Shown: in pieces, positions 15,318-16,862 of the stretch
Position numbering within the stretch: position 1 is the stretch's first letter
Layout: each line of letters begins with the position of its first letter
Origin: Thermoplasmata archaeon
GTDB taxonomy: Archaea > Thermoplasmatota > Thermoplasmata > Thermoplasmatales > Thermoplasmataceae
Direction: 5' to 3'
Assembly (NCBI GenBank): GCA_021810575.1
Contig: JAJZIN010000013.1
Span: 1 to 16,862 of the forward strand
DNA length: 16,862 bases
Notes under the pieces: generated by a model
The model's input: the letters and a program-made list of their open reading frames with translations, nothing else
Databases searched by the model: none
What the model was told of the DNA's origin: nothing
Made by a program: the position numbers and the translations under genes

Positions 15318-16459
15318 GGATTAAGTTCCCTCATTACTTCCCTGGCAATTATTACTCTCTGAATCTGGTTTGTGCCCTCATATATCTGAGTTATTTTTGC
15401 ATCTCTCATGTGCCTTTCCGCATCCAGATCTGTTGTGTATCCATATCCCCCGAAGATCTGAAGTGAATCAGTGGCTATCCGGTTTGCTGCATCAGAAGCG
15501 TAGAGCTTTGCCATGGAAGATTCCTTTATGCATGGTTCATGTTTGTCCCATCTTTCCGCCGCATTGTAAGTCAACAGTTTAGCTGCTTCGATTTCAGTGG
15601 CCATATCGGATATCATAAACTGTATTCCTTCCATATTTGATATATTCTGGCCAAACTGTTTCCTTTGCTGTGAGTAAATAACTGCCTCTTCAAAGGCTGA
15701 CTCTGCTATGCCAAGGGCCTGAGCTGCAATACCTATCCTTCCTGCATCAAGGGTTTCCATCACCACCTTAAATCCCTCGTTCAATTTACCTACAATATTT
15801 GATTCTGGAACCCTTACATTTTCAAATATGAGTTCAACTGTTGATGAACCTCTTATGCCCATTTTATGGATATCCCTGCTAATCTTGAATCCAGGAGCGT
15901 CTGAGTCAACTACGAATGTTGTTATTCCCCTGTGACCTTTGGATGGGTCTGTAACAACATCAACGACGAAAAATTTAGCAAGTCTTCCATTTGAAATAAA
16001 AATCTTGGTTCCATTTATTACATAATCATTTCCATCCTTAACCGCAGAGGTTTTAATGGCTGCTGCATCGCTACCTGCTCCCGGTTCAGTAAGGGCCAGT
16101 CCCCCTATTTCACCCTCAGCTACCCTTTTTAAATATTTTTTCTTTAGATCTTCCGACCCGAACATCAGAACAGGCTCACCAAATAATGTTAAGGCGCCAT
16201 CAAGAACTAATGAAGTGCTTGGACAGGCTTTTGATATGATTTCTATTGCTCTAATCAGGAAGCTAAAACTCATCCCATATCCACCATATTCTTTTGGGAT
16301 GTAACTCGCAAATAACCCAAGTTCCTTCATTCTATCAATAAGTTTCCGTGGAACCTCCTCTTTTAGATCTATATCTCTTGCAAGTGGTTTTACCTCTTCA
16401 TTGGCGAATCTCTTTATGTATTCAAGAACATCCTTTTCCTCTTCCTTTAGCCCACACAT
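15314..16459 (-). CDS. Acyl-CoA dehydrogenase
   Basis: An FAD enzyme that introduces the alpha-beta double bond into an acyl-CoA and passes electrons to ETF or a similar carrier. Its 381 residues show the three-part fold: helical N-terminal domain, central beta domain with ALTEPGAGSDAAAIKTSA (FAD and substrate binding, from about 122), and C-terminal helical domain. The signature QIFGGYGYTTD is followed by RHMRDAKITQIYEGTNQIQR, in which Glu361 is the catalytic base in the position typical of short/medium-chain enzymes. RKQFGQ is the usual FAD-contact motif. It begins an operon with the DUF72 gene; a TATA-like box lies about 30 bases upstream and an inverted repeat covers that box, so it may be regulated. 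Chain-length preference cannot be read from the sequence. Confidence 0.95.
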   Translation of the reverse strand: MCGLKEEEKDVLEYIKRFANEEVKPLARDIDLKEEVPRKLIDRMKELGLFASYIPKEYGGYGMSFSFLIRAIEIISKACPSTSLVLDGALTLFGEPVLMFGSEDLKKKYLKRVAEGEIGGLALTEPGAGSDAAAIKTSAVKDGNDYVINGTKIFISNGRLAKFFVVDVVTDPSKGHRGITTFVVDSDAPGFKISRDIHKMGIRGSSTVELIFENVRVPESNIVGKLNEGFKVVMETLDAGRIGIAAQALGIAESAFEEAVIYSQQRKQFGQNISNMEGIQFMISDMATEIEAAKLLTYNAAERWDKHEPCIKESSMAKLYASDAANRIATDSLQIFGGYGYTTDLDAERHMRDAKITQIYEGTNQIQRVIIAREVMRELNP

Positions 16460-16484
16460 AAGTAGATAATACCTTTCAACATAA

Positions 16485-16493
16485 TATTTTTAA
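16485..16493 (-). promoter_or_regulatory. TATA-like box of the acyl-CoA dehydrogenase operon
   Basis: The minus strand reads TTAAAAATA, with its centre about 30 bases from the ATG at 16459. Transcription would start within a few bases of the ATG, giving a nearly leaderless message. It is partly covered by the inverted repeat at 16488-16505. Confidence 0.5.
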
Positions 16494-16505
16494 CTTATGT
16501 TAAAA
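16488..16505. repeat. Perfect inverted repeat over a promoter (operator candidate)
   Basis: The + strand reads TTTTAAC, TTAT, GTTAAAA: two perfectly complementary 7-base arms and a 4-base centre. It overlaps the TATA-like box of the acyl-CoA dehydrogenase gene by 6 bases. A dimeric repressor bound here would block transcription factor access. AT-rich DNA makes short palindromes common, so this is a candidate only. Confidence 0.4.
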
Positions 16506-16649
16506 GATTTGATGCATTTGAGAAGTGCTAGAGAATTATCTTTTAAAAGTAAATGATACATTTATTATTTTTTTATATTTCTTAAATAAGTTAAATCTTC
16601 ACTTACTGCATAATTTATCTTGCTTTCACTGTGTTACAGAATTAAAATG

Positions 16650-16666
16650 TAATAAATTGTTTATTA
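16650..16666. repeat. Inverted repeat in the divergent intergenic region
   Basis: The + strand reads TAATAAA, TTG, TTTATTA: perfect 7-base arms around 3 bases. It lies about 110 bases before the + strand gene. It could be a regulator site, or may simply reflect the AT-rich composition. Confidence 0.3.
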
Positions 16667-16763
16667 TAAGTAACCATTTCTGTAAAATCAAATAATTATC
16701 AAAACTAAAACGTTGTACTCCTATTATTATTTTCAATTGCAAAAGATTTTTACTTATGCATTG

Positions 16764-16862
16764 ATGCCAATCCCAATGGAATTTAAAGCTAAACTGGTTA
16801 CATGGGAGGATATTGAGACGTGGTGTGAGGAGATCGATAAAAAGATGCTGAAAGACGGGATA
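16764..16862 (+). CDS. Probable phosphoribosyltransferase, N-terminal fragment (3' end outside window)
   Basis: Only 33 codons are visible. The sequence FKAKLVTWEDIETWCEEIDK followed by KMLKDGI resembles the start of archaeal purine phosphoribosyltransferases of the COG2236 type, where a V-S/T-W-x-x-I segment precedes a helix and then a PDVIVGIxRGG strand. The diagnostic PRPP-binding loop lies beyond the window, so this is a resemblance only. Starts are possible at 16764 (MPIPMEF) and 16776 (MEFKAK). The second is about 25 bases after an AT-rich TTTTTACTTA stretch, which would suit a leaderless message. The gene is transcribed away from the acyl-CoA dehydrogenase. Confidence 0.5.
   Translation, partial: MPIPMEFKAKLVTWEDIETWCEEIDKKMLKDGI

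Larger units (their letters stand above)
16460..16763. other. AT-rich non-coding region between divergent genes
   Basis: About 304 bases with no credible reading frame. It should hold the promoters of the acyl-CoA dehydrogenase (minus) and the partial + strand gene at the right edge. Besides the operator candidate at 16488-16505, it contains the palindrome CTTTTAAAAG at 16540-16549, the inverted repeat at 16650-16666, and long T and A runs. No tRNA, CRISPR repeat or insertion sequence end was seen. Confidence 0.6.

Noticed and set aside
16460..16763. A possible small RNA or tRNA in the intergenic region
   Set aside because: No cloverleaf, GC-rich stem or C/D box pair could be made out; the sequence is nearly all A and T.
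1..16862. Mobile element, CRISPR array or defence system
   Set aside because: No transposase, integrase, long repeats, repeat-spacer pattern or nuclease-type proteins were seen; all genes are metabolic or translational.

Overview
The window looks like chromosome from an acidophilic archaeon of the class Thermoplasmata (Thermoplasma, Ferroplasma or Cuniculiplasma-like). The reasons are the archaeal GatDE tRNA-dependent amidotransferase, a complex I operon with no NADH module (no nuoE, nuoF or nuoG), a nuoJ split into two genes, AT-rich DNA with heavy use of ATA, AGA and AGG codons, and first-in-operon genes that appear leaderless. The genus is an inference from general character and not from a database match.

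Layout. Bases 1-471 (+) hold the C-terminal part of TatC, cut by the window edge. Everything from about 454 to 16459 reads on the minus strand, so it is best read right to left. Acyl-CoA dehydrogenase (16459-15314) is coupled to a DUF72 protein (15317-14529), which is followed by a hairpin plus oligo-T terminator. Next come gatD and gatE (14433-11375), overlapping by one base. After a 34-base gap holding a TATA-like box comes a long respiratory operon: nuoA, B, C, D, H, I, J (N-terminal part), J (C-terminal part), K, L, M, N. Without a break this continues into two small uncharacterised genes (116 and 90 codons) and a crotonase-family gene. Neighbouring genes in this operon overlap by 1-8 bases or lie within 2 bases of each other, so fifteen genes are probably one transcript. 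The crotonase gene meets tatC tail to tail with an 18-base overlap. The right end (16460-16763) is an AT-rich non-coding region between divergent genes, followed by the first 33 codons of a probable phosphoribosyltransferase on the + strand.

How the genes work together. The nuo genes encode a membrane proton-pumping quinone reductase: NuoB, C, D and I form the Fe-S/quinone connecting module, and NuoA, H, J, K, L, M and N the membrane arm. With no electron-input module encoded here, the donor is probably reduced ferredoxin or another non-NADH carrier (inference). Acyl-CoA dehydrogenase and the crotonase are both of fatty-acid or acyl-CoA oxidation type and flank the complex. GatDE makes Gln-tRNA(Gln) and appears to be an independent neighbour.

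Points most worth a second look: the crotonase reading frame has convincing family sequence upstream of its first ATG, apparently beginning at a CTG that overlaps the previous stop (CTGA); two unknown small genes are translationally locked to the end of the complex I operon; NuoM lacks the usual TM8 lysine and NuoH lacks the usual glutamate of the AEY motif; and a perfect inverted repeat lies over the TATA-like box of the acyl-CoA dehydrogenase. No CRISPR array, insertion sequence, tRNA or rRNA was seen.
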